64,000 bases of DNA from Asterella californica. Lineage: Eukaryota; Streptophyta; Marchantiopsida; Marchantiales; Aytoniaceae. The stretch is taken from the NCBI GenBank assembly GCA_036924285.1, contig JAYKYS010000017.1, positions 4,507,501-4,571,500 of the forward strand. The letters are read 5' to 3'. The translations under genes were made by a program, and so were the position numbers. How positions within the stretch are numbered: the first letter of the stretch is position 1; every line of letters begins with the position of its first letter. Under the pieces are notes generated by a model, which saw only the letters and a program-made list of their open reading frames with translations, made no database searches and was not told the DNA's origin. This document shows, one piece after another, positions 11,440-22,499 of the stretch.

Positions 11440-11544
11440 TTATGGTACACTTGTGTATGTGTACGACATCGTCCATTTGTTGTGTGTGTGTGATGTACCT
11501 CTGACAGCGATGTATGTTGTGTAGCGATGTGTATGCGCACGACA
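11440..11544 (+). repeat. Block B2, 3' end of element A
   Basis: Second copy of block B, ending GCGCACGACA at the outer boundary, followed by the right target duplication cttt (11545-11548). B2 and B1 differ at only a few positions. Confidence 0.85.
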
Positions 11545-11548
11545 CTTT

Positions 11549-12439
11549 ACATGAGACTTGGAAACTCAACATGAGATTTTATCATTTTAATGATGAGAAA
11601 AAAAAACATAGAGATGACGTTTTTGGCATATAAGATATTTTTGCTAAAGAATTGAAATTTTGTATAGCATACACATGTTTAAGCATAAAAATAACTAAGC
11701 ATGCAATGTAACAATAATAACATTAAAAATGTGATAAGAATCATGTTTTAGATGTCTGTGATAATTTTTGAGAATAGATTAATAATAAAATAAAACAATA
11801 TAATTAGTTTAGGTAATTTAAATATAAAAGGATATTAATTGAAACTAAAAAATCATGATATTTATATTACTAATAATATGTTTTACTATTATATATAAAA
11901 TTTTAGATGTCTCGGAACTAGATAGAAAATCATGAACCACGAATTCTTATCGAATTAGAAATTTCTTCAATTTCAATTGATCATTTTTCCTACTGCATCT
12001 ATATTATGAGGTCTCTTCTAGGTTCTGATGAAGTCATGGTGTATGTGTGCTTTACTTGCATACATATTCTAGGTGTAATTTGTAGTATATTAGGTTATTT
12101 GAGTGTACAACTACTTACTACCAAGGATGGGTTAAAAAGAGAAGAGAGTAGTCATTTGCTAGCAAATGATTGAGTATTTTATTTTTAAATTTAATAGTTT
12201 TAGATATTATAAATTCTAATATTTCAATTTATTAATAAAAATAAATTTAAACCATATGTTTTATTGCTAAAAAATCAGTAAGTTGTTGTCCGAATGATTG
12301 AAAATCCAATCATTTGAACCGTAAATCTAACATTCAAACTTTTTCTTATTTATCTTTTATTGAATCTTTTAGATGTAGCTCCTTTAAAACTATTAGAGTT
12401 GCACTTATTTACATAAATGGAGTTGCACTACTTATAGAG
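11549..12439. other. AT-rich flank without genes
   Basis: AT-rich sequence of the same character as 1-1936, with poly-A runs and no credible ORF. It is probably the continuation of the DNA into which element A inserted. Confidence 0.6.
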
Positions 12440-13182
12440 GAGGATGTCACCTCAGCCGCACCAGAGGACGATCAGGAGTAGGCAGTAGAGGTAGGTAGTC
12501 AGTTGACACGGCTAATTTTGGTAAGAATCGGAGTCTGCTAATTTAAGAGAGACAACTCCTATCTTATTTTTAGGTGACTGTCCATGTGACAAGATAAGCA
12601 ACGATAGGTAGTAGAAAGCAGTTTCCAAACTGAGAAGGGAACCGAAGCTTTGGGAGGTGGTGGTCTTTTGACAGCGTCTCATTTTTCTTGGTTGTGAGTT
12701 GTGATTGGAAGGGATCTCTCTCTTGCGACTCAAAGCAATTGTATAAAGTAGATACTTAGGTAAGATTTCAAGACACACATTTCTACACACATGCGAGCGC
12801 ACATTCACAAGCGGTAGTGCGTAGAGTTTTAGAGTAGGTCTGCACCTCCGCTCCTAGCAGGGGATCGAAAGGATGTAGAACAAGAGTAGACAACATAGAA
12901 CAGGGAATGACATCATCGTGCAGTCCTGCTTTTAAGCTGATATGCTGAGGGGTAGTAACAGGAAGCGGATGGATTGAGCTTCCAGAAGCCAATGTAACTT
13001 CTTCTCGGGGATTGGATTTCAGATTTGATTGCAGAAGCTTTGTCTGTGTCTTCTGGGTAGTGGGTTTCCTCGAATTCATACCTAATTGTGCATGAGAAAT
13101 CTTATTCTTGAGTGTCGGTGATTGTTAGAAGCTGTGCAGAGTCCAAGCTTGTCTCATCTAGTGGAGCACTTCGGATCCACAT

Positions 13183-15140
13183 TATCATGTCGGATATTAC
13201 GTGAAGGATGTCCAGGAAAATACGAGGTTCCTGGATGTGGAGATGTATTGTGTTGAACAAAGACAAGACAGAGAAAAACAATTGCGAAACTGAATGCTGC
13301 AATATATACCAACTCCAAATGTATGTACACTGCCGGTTCTTTCTTCCTAAGAACACAAAACTGAGAAACAGACCAGAGCGGTCTGTAATATGCTTCACAA
13401 CCCTTAAAACAAACCCCTAAATCACAACCCTGACCCAAAACCACCGAAGCGTAGCTCAAGGCAAGAGAAACTTCTCTTTGCTAACAAACAGCGCTGCACC
13501 ATTATCACATGATTGAAACCCAAGTCCAAACCACATCCATGTACAAGCTCTTAGCCAAAGCTAGCTACCACAAGCTGTACATAACCAACCAGAACTCTAA
13601 CGAACTCCAAAGGATGAAAACCGTAGCGAAGGAATCGAAAAAGACCTATCTGAGAACTTCCTCTTTTCACCAAACGGACTTCAGATGTCGAAAGGGTCTT
13701 CTTCCCTGACTCCGTTGACCTCAGGGACTATCAGATCCGACTTTCGATAGCCGAGATATCACTTATTTTTTGTCGCAGGTGACCGAACCTTCAAAAACTC
13801 CTCCCTATGGTTTAAAACCGCGCACACCGCTCAAACGGATCGCTTGATCTGATATCTGTCTTCTCTGGCAGGTATATCTAGCTATCATGAACCCAACGAG
13901 ACTCCAAACAAGCCGTTTGGAGTTCTCCTTGCAAAACCACGCAAGAAATTTGGTCGCAGGTTGCAAAAATTGACGTAAATGGACTCCCTGTGGCTCAAAA
14001 TTGCTCACCTCACCCAACCTAACAATCCAATCCACGTACTGTCTTCTCCTATGCGTAGATGAAGACTCCCTGGTTGCGTAGACACAAAGAACGAAGAGCT
14101 TGGCTCACCGATTGCGAAGAACAACCCGATCTCAAGTCGCAGACGAACGAATTTTGCTCAGAACTCCCAAACCGCCCGATGAAACTTCGTATCGTCTTCA
14201 ATTTCCTGAAGAACTCGTTGTTCTAATCCCGATGGATCCAAGGACAACAAGTTTAGACTCCGGAACGGTTCGAACGGTCCAACTCTCCTTCACAGATCAC
14301 TGAAGCTCCTCAAATCCTCTCCCTGCGTCTCAATTTCTCTTAGAACACATCCCCGACCCGTCTCTTCCCAAACCGTCTTAACCAACGCGTAGCCTGCACA
14401 GATCTGAACCGAACGCGCCTTGCGCATTTGCATTGGACCTCCAAATCTCCCAAACCGTCCGCTTACAGGTCGCCCCTTACGTAAGTCACAATACATACCA
14501 ATTTTTTCACTTAATGAGGAAGCAGGCCCCTTGCGTCCTTAGTATCGTGCATGGAGCTGCAAATACCCAATCAGCAAGTAAACTAGGGCCCAGCTTGATT
14601 TTCCCATCATCCGAATCACGTAACTTCTCCACTAAGCGTCCAAATGAAGTAGACGAAGTGCCCATGGAAAGCTGACAATGAGCTCTACCCATCGATGTAA
14701 TGAAAATGAAGATCTGAAGTTGTGCCAAAAGCCCGTAAGCTGGAGCCTAGCTTGTTTTATCCATCTTTCGAGTCTCATAACTTCTCCACTAAGCGTCCAA
14801 ATGAAGTAGACGAAGTGTCCATGGAAAGCTGACAATGAGCTCTACCCATCAATGTAATGAAAATGAAGATCCGAAGTTGTGCCAAAAGCCCGTAAGCTGA
14901 GGCCTAGCTTGATTTACCCATCTTTTGAGTTAACTTCTCCACTAGGCGTCCAAACGAAGTAGACGAAGTGTCTATGGAGTGCTGACAAAGAGCTCTATCC
15001 ACTAATGCGATGAAATTGGAGATCCGAAATTGTGCCAAAAGCTCATAAGCTAGGACCTAGCTTGCTTTTCTCATGAGTGTCTTTGAAGCGACAAGCATCG
15101 AAGTCTGAATTTCAGGTAAGAGCCGGTCCACGACACTACA
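13183..15140 (-). mobile_element. Solo LTR inserted in copy beta
   Basis: On the minus strand it starts TGTAGTGTCGTGG and ends GACATGATA (probably a decayed CA end). The interrupted target is recognisable because copies alpha and gamma read straight through (ggatccacgtacgg in beta's orientation). Flanking copies are acgt (15141-15144) and acat (13179-13182, minus atgt), a 4-bp duplication with one C-to-T change. It has no pol domains and contains a 157-bp tandem repeat. No second copy occurs in the window. Confidence 0.7.
14592..15062. repeat. Tandem repeat, three ~157-bp units
   Basis: The word agcttg recurs at 14592, 14749, 14906 and 15059, giving periods of 157, 157 and 153 bp. Each unit contains aacttctccactaagcgtcc and gttgtgccaaaagcccgtaag with few changes. 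It lies inside the solo LTR. Confidence 0.9.
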
Positions 15141-15857
15141 ACGTACGGACTGTCCTATGAGAGATTGGTCCATGAAGTCAGAGTAGTCAGAGCAAAGACA
15201 AAAGAAAAAAGAAACCTTTTTTCCACAGTAGAAGACGACATCTTCGATTGGAAGACTGTGTAACTGTAAGCAGATTTTTGATCATCTTACCCAAATTACT
15301 ACAAGTAGAGATGGCTTGTTAGTCAGGATCCGAAACTAGAAGCATGTCGGAATCTTAAGTTCTCATTTTCCTCTTGTTTTCTCTTGTTTGGTTTTTCTCT
15401 TCTTCTCCATCTTCTCCCATCTTCCCATCTTCCCACCTTCTTCTATTTGATTCCCAGATTTCTATTGAGTAGCAGTGAATGTGAATGTTGTTGTGCTGCA
15501 AGAAGATCGTTTTCGTAGGCAGAAGCTTGAGAAGACTAAGGGGACATACACCATGTGGTTCATCTAACCACGTTAGAAATCGTAAGAGCAATGTGTGATA
15601 GGGAGCAGTAATTTGACATCTACGAAGCAGGGACAGTCTTCTGGAGATGTCAGAAGCTGAGTTGAACCTCCGGAAGCCGAGAACTGCTTCGGGAAGACCG
15701 TCGTGAGAAGATTGGAAGATGTGGTCTGGAAGCAATAATCGTCTTCCCGGACTTCTCAGTGGGTATTTGTGTGATATTAAGTAGTAGTTGTAAGTTTAGG
15801 TCAAGAGCACCTTCTGAAGGGTCTGGAAGCCGTGTGGTTTTTTGAGAAAATGAGATT

Positions 15858-17434
15858 TGTAGTGTCGCATGATTAATCATTTTGCCCATTTAGTATAAAA
15901 GATATCGTTCTCACAGAGGATTTGCACAAGTAACACTGTTCTAAGTTCTAAGATTCGTTCAAACACACAAACACACGGGTTTTATCTAGAATTTCCGTCT
16001 TCTCACAAAACCACACGGCTTTCATACCCTTCAGAAGGTGCTCTAGACCTAAACAAACAACTACTAACTAAAATATCACACAACTATCTACAGAGAAGCT
16101 CGGGAAGACGCTTCCTGCTTCTAGGTCACTTCTTCCGGTCGTCTCAGTACCGTCTTCCCAAAGCAATTCTCGGCTTCTGGGGGTTCAACTCGACTTCTTA
16201 CACCTCCAGAAGATTGCTCCTGCTTCGTAGAAGTCGACTAGCAAACGCTGTTACATCTTGCTCTCCCATATTCCAACAGGTTAGATCAATCACATGGTGT
16301 AACCTTCCCAAGCTTCTGTCTACGGAAACGGTCTTCCTACAGCACTACAACGACATTCATCTTCACAGAAGCTCAATAGAAGTCTCGGAGGCTCACTAGA
16401 AGAAGGTAAGAAGATGAGAAGATGGGGAAGAAGGGAAAATCCAAACGAGAGAAAAACAAAATGAAAATGAAAAATTAAGACTCCTACAGGTTTCTAGTCC
16501 GGATCCTGACTAACAAGCCATCCCTGCTTGTAATAATTTGAGGAGGAAGACCACAAACATGCGTATAGTTACACAGTCTTCTACTTGAGGATGTCGTCTT
16601 TTGCTGTGAGAAGAAGACTTCTTTCTTCTTCTCTCGCTGCTCCGACTACTCTGTCTTCTGAGATCTCTTATCCATAGGACCGTCCGTACGTGGATCTGAA
16701 GTGCTCTACTGGATGAGCCAAGCTGTGAATCTGCACAACTACTAACAGTCACCGCCACTCAAGAAGAATGCTTCCCATGCACAATCGGGAGTGAATTCAA
16801 GAAAACCCACTACCCACGAGACACAGACAAAGCTTCTGCACTCAAATCAGCAATCCATTTTCCGAGAAGAAGGCACATTGGTGTTGGGAAGCTCACTCCC
16901 TCTACTTTCTGCTCCTACTCCTCGACACACCAGTTTAGCCAGCAGGACTACACGAGGATGCCGTTCCCTGCTCCTAAATTGCTCACTACCTCTATCTACA
17001 TCTTCGAACCACTGCCGACAACGAGAGAATGCATACCTCTTCAGTGTAATCCCAATCTATTCGTATGTCTCTAACATCGGATGTAGTGTGCATTGTGCGT
17101 ATGCGTCTCTAGTGTGTAATGTGTCCTTACTCACAATGATGTGTATGTGTGCTTGAAAATCTACTCTTCGATCCTACTTATGCATCTGTCTTGAGACGCA
17201 GAGGGAATCCCCTCCAATCCTCAACTACATCTAGAGATGGGCTCTGTCAGAAGGCTGCCACCCCACATGCAAGCGGTTCCCCTTCTTGTTTAGCCATCCA
17301 CCTTACTACTCTTGCGCTGCCTACTCTGCCACATGGTCACCTATCTAATATTACACTAAACTGCCACTTCTTAAGATAACATGTTCGGTTCCTACTAAGT
17401 TTGGACAAGTCAACTTATCTTCTGCGCTTGTTGT
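15858..17434 (-). repeat. H terminal segment and D 3' region, copy alpha
   Basis: Non-coding tail between the D stop codon and the TGTAGTG terminus. It is shared with beta (inverted, directly abutting), delta (46133-47195) and gamma (54824-56429). Short plus-strand ORFs such as 16791-17156 (MNSRKPTTHETQTK) are conserved in outline between copies but carry stops, so they are probably not genes. Confidence 0.65.
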
Positions 17435-18630
17435 CTACTCTAATTGCTTGGATGCAATCTCCATTTGACCTGCTCCTACCTGAACTCCTAACTCGGCTTC
17501 TGATAAGCTGAGAAGCCCTGCGAATACCTCGGGTGTCACTGAGGTGGCTTCCTCCTCAACATTCATAGTGGGCTCGCCTAGTGCTGCTTCGGAAGACAGA
17601 AGTGTCTTCTGGGAAGCTGGGTCAACCTACGCTTCTTCGCTCTTCTGAGGTACTGGTTCGAGGTTGGGAGCCATGGTGACCTCATAGGGGTCCAGAGAAG
17701 TCGCTTCCTCCACTCGGAATACCTGAGAAGACAGCTCTTCTTCCTATCTTTCAGAAGACACCTTGTCTTTCGGAGCTTCTTCCGTGGTCTCCTCGGCTTC
17801 CGACGCTATCACTACCAAGGGACAGCGAGGTCGAACTCCTCCTTCTCCAAGTCTGATCCGATCGATGGTCTTGGGGCTTGGGAAGATGTAATTGCAGGTG
17901 GCGGAATCGAGGAAAGATCGTAGAGTGTCTTCACTCTCTCTATCTGCCGATCTAAGTAACGAAACATGCTCTCCTTGCACTCCACTAACCTCGCTCTGGA
18001 CTCGTCGTCCCACTCCCTAGCTAAGGTAAGAAGCTTCCTACTCGCGATGAAGTTAAACTTCTTCCGAAGCGCTTCCACCTTCTGAGCTAGCAACCCTTGC
18101 GCACGAGCCTATGTTGCTTCTCGCTGCGTCTTCTCTGCTGCAGTCTGCGCTTCTGCGGCTTCTCGCAGTTTCTTCCACGTCGTCTTCTCCTCTACGAGGA
18201 TGGTGATCTTACCTCTGACCCGCAAAACCTCCTAGTCACGCTGCTGTAAACGCGCATGCAACTCCTGGTTGCTCTTTCTCAGCTGCGCTAACTCCTTGGC
18301 AGAAGCGGCTGCTTCCATCTTGTACTTCGCTGCGAGCTTCTTCGTGGCGCGGAGGTTGGCTTCCAGCGTTTCTACCTTTTTCTGACCTTCTTCCTGCCGC
18401 ATCAGGGTGCGCAGATCGAATGCAGGCTGTAGTGGCTTCTCCTGAGCCATTGCTCTCTTCTCCACCAACTCCATAGCTGGCTGGATCTCCAAGTGGAAGA
18501 AGGCACTGAACTCCTCCAGTCTTCTTCTCGCGGAAGACAGACTCATCCCCATGATCTAGACGGAGGTGTCTTCCTTGTCTTCCGGAGGCAAGGATGTCTC
18601 TTATGCTGCTGTGGCCTTCTGCTTTTACGT
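17435..18630 (-). pseudogene. Gene D, 3' part (copy alpha)
   Basis: Continues from 29926 across the element B insertion. It codes the coiled-coil and acidic C-terminal half: FFHLEIQPAMELVEKRAMAQ, then heptad-rich QKKVETLEANLRATKKLAAK and LRKSNQELHARLQQRD, later LARSW-type helices, and a Glu/Pro/Ser-rich tail ending at the stop 17435-17437. Frameshifts and stops break it into pieces (18232-18552, 17812-18093, 17744-18013). Function unknown; see copy gamma for the most complete reading. Confidence 0.6.
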
Positions 18631-18818
18631 TGTCGCGCCATTTGGCGACTACATGCTTGACTTCTACTCCAACGCTTAGGTTTGGTAGTTCTAGAAGTTA
18701 GCTCTTAGCTGAAGACTCAATGGAGGTTGAAGATGAATTTGAAGCTGAAGCTGAAGCTGAAGAGTCTTGATATGGATCTGGCACATACCGGAGGATGTGC
18801 AGGTTCAGAGGGGGTGGA
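18631..18818 (+). repeat. Truncated LTR joined to a 3' internal fragment of element B
   Basis: The first ~73 bp match the LTR start (TGTCGCGCCATTTG, 18631-18703). The next ~115 bp match the last internal part of element B (28438-28552), including codons of the acidic pol tail. The join occurs at a short agct microhomology. The full 5' LTR then begins at 18819. Confidence 0.85.
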
Positions 18819-20191
18819 TGTCGCGTCATTTGACGACTACATGCTTGACTTCTACTCCAACGCTTAGGTTTGGTAGTTCTAGAAGTTAGCCCATATTACT
18901 TCTAGTCCTTTATGTATATGTTTGAGACCTTTGCATACGGTGTTAACACTATTTTGAGTCCTAGTAGGCTGATAGTATGTTAGTTATCTTGTTCAAGCAT
19001 TTGTGCGCTTGTGCAAGTGACTTCTTATTTGTCTATGACGTTCAATGTACATAACTTAGGGTTTCCATGCTGATAGGGGTTTGAGCTCATGGGTTGTACT
19101 TACTTGTCGCCCATGCACGCTTTCTAGCTAATTTAAGTTATTTTTCAGGACTATGTGTCGTTTTAGGTAGTTTAAGTTTTACGCTGACACTCTAGGGGGC
19201 TTGACGTGGTAGCCTATGAGTGTAGATAAGTTACCAGGTAGTTTAAGGCACAAAAGGACAGTCAAGTGGAGCTATGAACTCCCATTGGTCCATTTTTGTC
19301 TTTTGTAAAACTCTAAGTTTAGAAACAGAGCTCTAGAGGAGAGGCCGAGCATTTGGTGAGGGATCTTCGAAATCTGAGAGCACAGGAGGGTAGAGCTCGT
19401 CATGCCAAGCACTCCCAGTGAAATTTTCGATCGATTTGAGTCAATAAAGACGAAGTTATGACCAATTGAAGTTCGAATTGTGCTAGAATTGAATCACTTT
19501 TGTTGGATTTAGGGGTTTTCAGTGTCACTTGCAGCAGATTTGAGGAAATTGCTTCAAAACTTCGAGGTTGTGTTCTCTGCCAGCAGGGCTACGATTTCCC
19601 AAAAAGTTTCGCATCGATTGAGTGACTGAGTAATTCAGGGCGGCCGCTGAAGCTGGAGGGGTCTGAAAAGCTCTTAATCTAGAGCAGCGACTTCAGAGGA
19701 GGAGATCTGGAGTTCTGTGTACAGTCAGGAGTCCCAACTTCACAGGGGTGTTCAGCATCCTGTAGACTCCAAATCCTGTAAGAATATTTGAAATTGATCG
19801 AGCCAATCTTCTGTTATAGGTCGGAATAGCCAGCTAGGTACCAGAAATTGCCGTAGTTTTCTTGCTCAGAACTTTTCTGTCCATATCTCCGTGTCAGAAT
19901 TTGATCTCAGGCTGAAACTTCGTGTGTGAGTTCAGTAGTACCTCATTTACATGTAGGGGAAGTTTAGAAGTCTAAACCTTCATAGTTTTCTTCTCCGTGA
20001 GTGTCAAAGTTCGCCGCCGGATCCTATTACTGCCAGCTAGACCTGAATTTCGCTTTCTGAGCATATTACTAGATCTTAGACATCTGTGTGAGTGTTTATA
20101 GCCCTATTGTGACCTGAAAGCCAACCTCTTGAGTAGACAACCACAGCCAGAAGCCCGGTGCTTTCCTCGGTAGACGGATCACACTCCGACA
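18819..20191 (+). repeat. 5' LTR of element B
   Basis: 1,373 bp, starting TGTCGCGTCATTTG and ending CACTCCGACA. Nearly identical to 28553-29925, the same length. It contains long conserved sentences such as tgtccatatctccgtgtcag that also occur in fragment J. Confidence 0.9.
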
Positions 20192-20267
20192 TACTCTCTT
20201 TTTGGTGAACTCGACATGAAACACCTAGGGTGGGAGTTTTCTTGAGAGTGTTACAGGATCAGATATC
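20192..20267 (+). promoter_or_regulatory. Leader of element B
   Basis: 76 bp between the 5' LTR and the gag start. It contains tttttggtgaactcgacatg, where a primer-binding site would be expected; it does not match the common initiator-Met site, so the primer is unknown. Confidence 0.4.
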
Positions 20268-22499
20268 ATGGCCAACCAAGGATCATCAAGTGGAGGTGCT
20301 GCTGCTGCTCAGCAACCTGCTCAGTTGGATGCTGCTACGATGAAGATGTTCCAAGCTTTTCACATGTTTATGCAGCAGCAGCAGAGCACAGAGAGGAAGG
20401 AGGTGTTAGAAACCAAGGCGTTGCAATCTGTGGTGCACCAGATGGACCAGTTCAAAGGTACAGATATTTCCAAGTATGTGCGATACTATGCTAGGGAGAT
20501 GGAGGTGAACAAGGTACCTGAGAAGGAGATGGTGGAGAACTTTGAACTTGCTGTTGTCCCTGAGATTCGTGGGCGTGTGAAGGAGCTCAAGCAACAGCAA
20601 GGACAGAGTTGGGAGAGCTTTATGCGAGCTTTGAAGGAGGAGTACTACACTGAAGATTCAGAGAGAGTGACCAAGAGAACATTCTTGGAGTGGGTGGTGA
20701 AGCCTAACAAAGGTTTGTCTGTAAATGAGTTGTTAAGGGAGTTTGATCGTCAGTATGCTCAGCTTTCTAGGACAGAGAAGCTTACACTAGAGGTGGAGAA
20801 GACAGAGCTTTTCTTACAAGCAGCGGACGTGACTATTCAGGAGAAGCTTGAGCTGTTGCTGGAAGACAAGAGTGAGGAGAGAGGATTGAAGACTGATTGG
20901 AAGGAGGTCGAAGAGGTTGTCTCTTTGCTGACCAAGAGACAGAGAAGAAGGGACAAGGTGGTGGTAAGTGAAGCAGCACCTCTGATAATTCCTGTCAAGC
21001 AGTTGCCTACTAAGCCCGCTTTGGTAATTGCTAGAGAGGAAGACTCACCGCTTGATGAGTTGATTAAGGGTATGAAGGAGCTTAAGCTTAAGCTCACTAG
21101 GTTAGAAGAGAAGGAGCAGAATGTACAACCTGCTATGCAGAGACCTCAGATGAGAGAAGGATTTGTTCATCGTTGTATATGGTGTGATAGCCTAGACCAT
21201 GTAAGAAGAGATTGTGGAGAGTTTTCAGATGCATTGAGGAAGGATCTGATCTTCTTCAAAGATGGTAAGATCCATTTGAGAGAGACTGGGATGATGTTGG
21301 GAACCAACTTTGGCAAGGGTGGTATGAAGAGACTTGTGAATGAGATATCAGCATCACATGCTGTTTCTCTTGTGAATGCTGCTACCTGTGGAGTGAAAGT
21401 GGAGATGGAGAGAGAGAAAGGAACTACTGGGTTGTGGTCTGATGTAGTGCGGTCCGTAGCTAGAACAGAGCTAGATAAGGATGTGCTACGAAGGGTTGGC
21501 AACTCAATTCGAGAGGCTACAGGATGGAATGATCCTGTGGATACTATGTCAGTGCATGCTTATGTTGCAAGAAGTCAGCATGAAGCTGTACTAGAAGAAA
21601 AACGCAGGAGGGAGGATGCAGGTGAGGCTTCTACAGCCAAACGACCTGCTACAAGGAGTGAAAGGGCTAGACCAGAGGCGAGGCAGGAGACAACACCTAC
21701 TCTGGAGGAGAATATGGAGGATCTACCACCTACAACACCAAAGGAGAAGGAGAGAAGCAAGGAGAAGGGTAAGATGCCTGCATACAAACTTCAGTCTGAC
21801 ATTGAGATTGCTACAGACTTGAAGCAGGTGTTAGAGAATCGTATCTTGAATGGGAAGGTTGAGTTTACTCTCGGTGAAATTCTTGGGATAGCAAAGCGTG
21901 AGTTCCATGAGGTTATCATAGATATCATCAAGAGGAAACGTCAGATTTTGGATGAAGCAGCTACGCTTAACGCTCTAGGGACCAAACTGTCGGAAGATGA
22001 GGAAGATGAGATTTTTGGTTACTGCTCTCAAGTATCAGAAGGGAGATCGTATCAGCACGTAAGGTTTGAAGATGAGGTGGAAGCATCGCAGAAGAGCCAT
22101 TACTCTCACAACCATTGGGCAAGAGCAACCACAGAGACCTTGGTGAAGTTGAGAGATCTGGAGGAACCTGTGGTGGCATTGATTGATCACGGCTCAGAGA
22201 TTAATCTGATGTCTAAGGAGCTGTACAAGCGTGGAAGATGGCCCATAGACACCGACCATGGATGGCTTATCCGTGCTGCCAACAACCAAAGGGGAGAACT
22301 CTATGGTGCTTGTCCCAACATGAAGGTAACTGTGGGTGACATCAGTGATGTTCAGAATTTCTTTGTGCAAGACATGTCAACCTATCCTATCATTCTAGGG
22401 CAGCCTTACATTACTGCTGTTAGAATGGAGACACGAGTTATGGATGATGGTTCAGCTTATGCTAGGATACGTAGTAGAGATGGCAAAAGAGCTGTTTAG
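20268..22499 (+). CDS. gag: Gag-protease of element B
   Basis: 743 codons, uninterrupted. The N-terminus is Ala/Gln-rich low complexity (MANQGSSSGGAAAAQQ). A capsid-like helical domain spans about residues 45-240 (FKGTDISKYVRYYAREMEV, FLQAADVTIQEKLELLL). A CCHC zinc knuckle lies near residue 305 (CIWCDSLDHVRRDC). After a charged linker (about 460-520) comes a retropepsin-like domain with the active-site triplet read as DHG (VALIDHGSEINLMS, about residue 640) instead of DSG/DTG, and IILGQPYITAV near its end. It stops at 22497-22499 (tag), where pol would be expected to continue. The Met at 20268 is 76 bp after the LTR. The protein is well preserved while pol is broken. Fragment J carries a related gag. 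Confidence 0.88.
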   Translation: MANQGSSSGGAAAAQQPAQLDAATMKMFQAFHMFMQQQQSTERKEVLETKALQSVVHQMDQFKGTDISKYVRYYAREMEVNKVPEKEMVENFELAVVPEIRGRVKELKQQQGQSWESFMRALKEEYYTEDSERVTKRTFLEWVVKPNKGLSVNELLREFDRQYAQLSRTEKLTLEVEKTELFLQAADVTIQEKLELLLEDKSEERGLKTDWKEVEEVVSLLTKRQRRRDKVVVSEAAPLIIPVKQLPTKPALVIAREEDSPLDELIKGMKELKLKLTRLEEKEQNVQPAMQRPQMREGFVHRCIWCDSLDHVRRDCGEFSDALRKDLIFFKDGKIHLRETGMMLGTNFGKGGMKRLVNEISASHAVSLVNAATCGVKVEMEREKGTTGLWSDVVRSVARTELDKDVLRRVGNSIREATGWNDPVDTMSVHAYVARSQHEAVLEEKRRREDAGEASTAKRPATRSERARPEARQETTPTLEENMEDLPPTTPKEKERSKEKGKMPAYKLQSDIEIATDLKQVLENRILNGKVEFTLGEILGIAKREFHEVIIDIIKRKRQILDEAATLNALGTKLSEDEEDEIFGYCSQVSEGRSYQHVRFEDEVEASQKSHYSHNHWARATTETLVKLRDLEEPVVALIDHGSEINLMSKELYKRGRWPIDTDHGWLIRAANNQRGELYGACPNMKVTVGDISDVQNFFVQDMSTYPIILGQPYITAVRMETRVMDDGSAYARIRSRDGKRAV

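Larger units (their letters stand above)
1937..11544 (+). mobile_element. Element A: Ty3/gypsy retrotransposon with C5 methyltransferase and PHD finger (decayed)
   Basis: A complete but degenerate LTR-type retrotransposon of about 9.6 kb. Order: terminal repeat A1, leader, gag, aspartic protease, cytosine-5 methyltransferase, RT, RNase H, DDE integrase, PHD finger, then B1-A2-B2 repeats. Outer ends are TGTCACG and GCGCACGACA. The 4-bp duplication cttt (1933-1936 and 11545-11548) supports integrase-mediated insertion into AT-rich DNA. Several stops and at least three frameshifts (near 7365, 8510 and 10340) make it non-autonomous now. Element C (31619-41305) is a diverged relative with the same domain order. 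Ty3/gypsy assignment rests on the RT-RH-IN order and motifs. Confidence 0.9.
12440..15857 (+). mobile_element. F-D-H element remnant (copy beta), interrupted by a solo LTR
   Basis: Only the 3' part survives: the last ~15 codons of gene D ending DDQE-stop (about 12440-12480), the D 3' region, and the H segment reading away from D. It matches copies alpha (15858-17435) and gamma (54824-56430) in reverse orientation. The H segment is cut at 13182/15141 by a 1,958-bp insertion and ends at 15857, about 100 bp short of the true terminus, where copy alpha begins in the opposite orientation. Confidence 0.7.

Noticed and set aside
1937..11544. Classification of element A as a DIRS/Ngaro element because of its split repeats
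   Set aside because: A clear HHCC-DDE integrase and 4-bp duplication are present and no tyrosine recombinase motif is seen, so only the terminal layout is shared.
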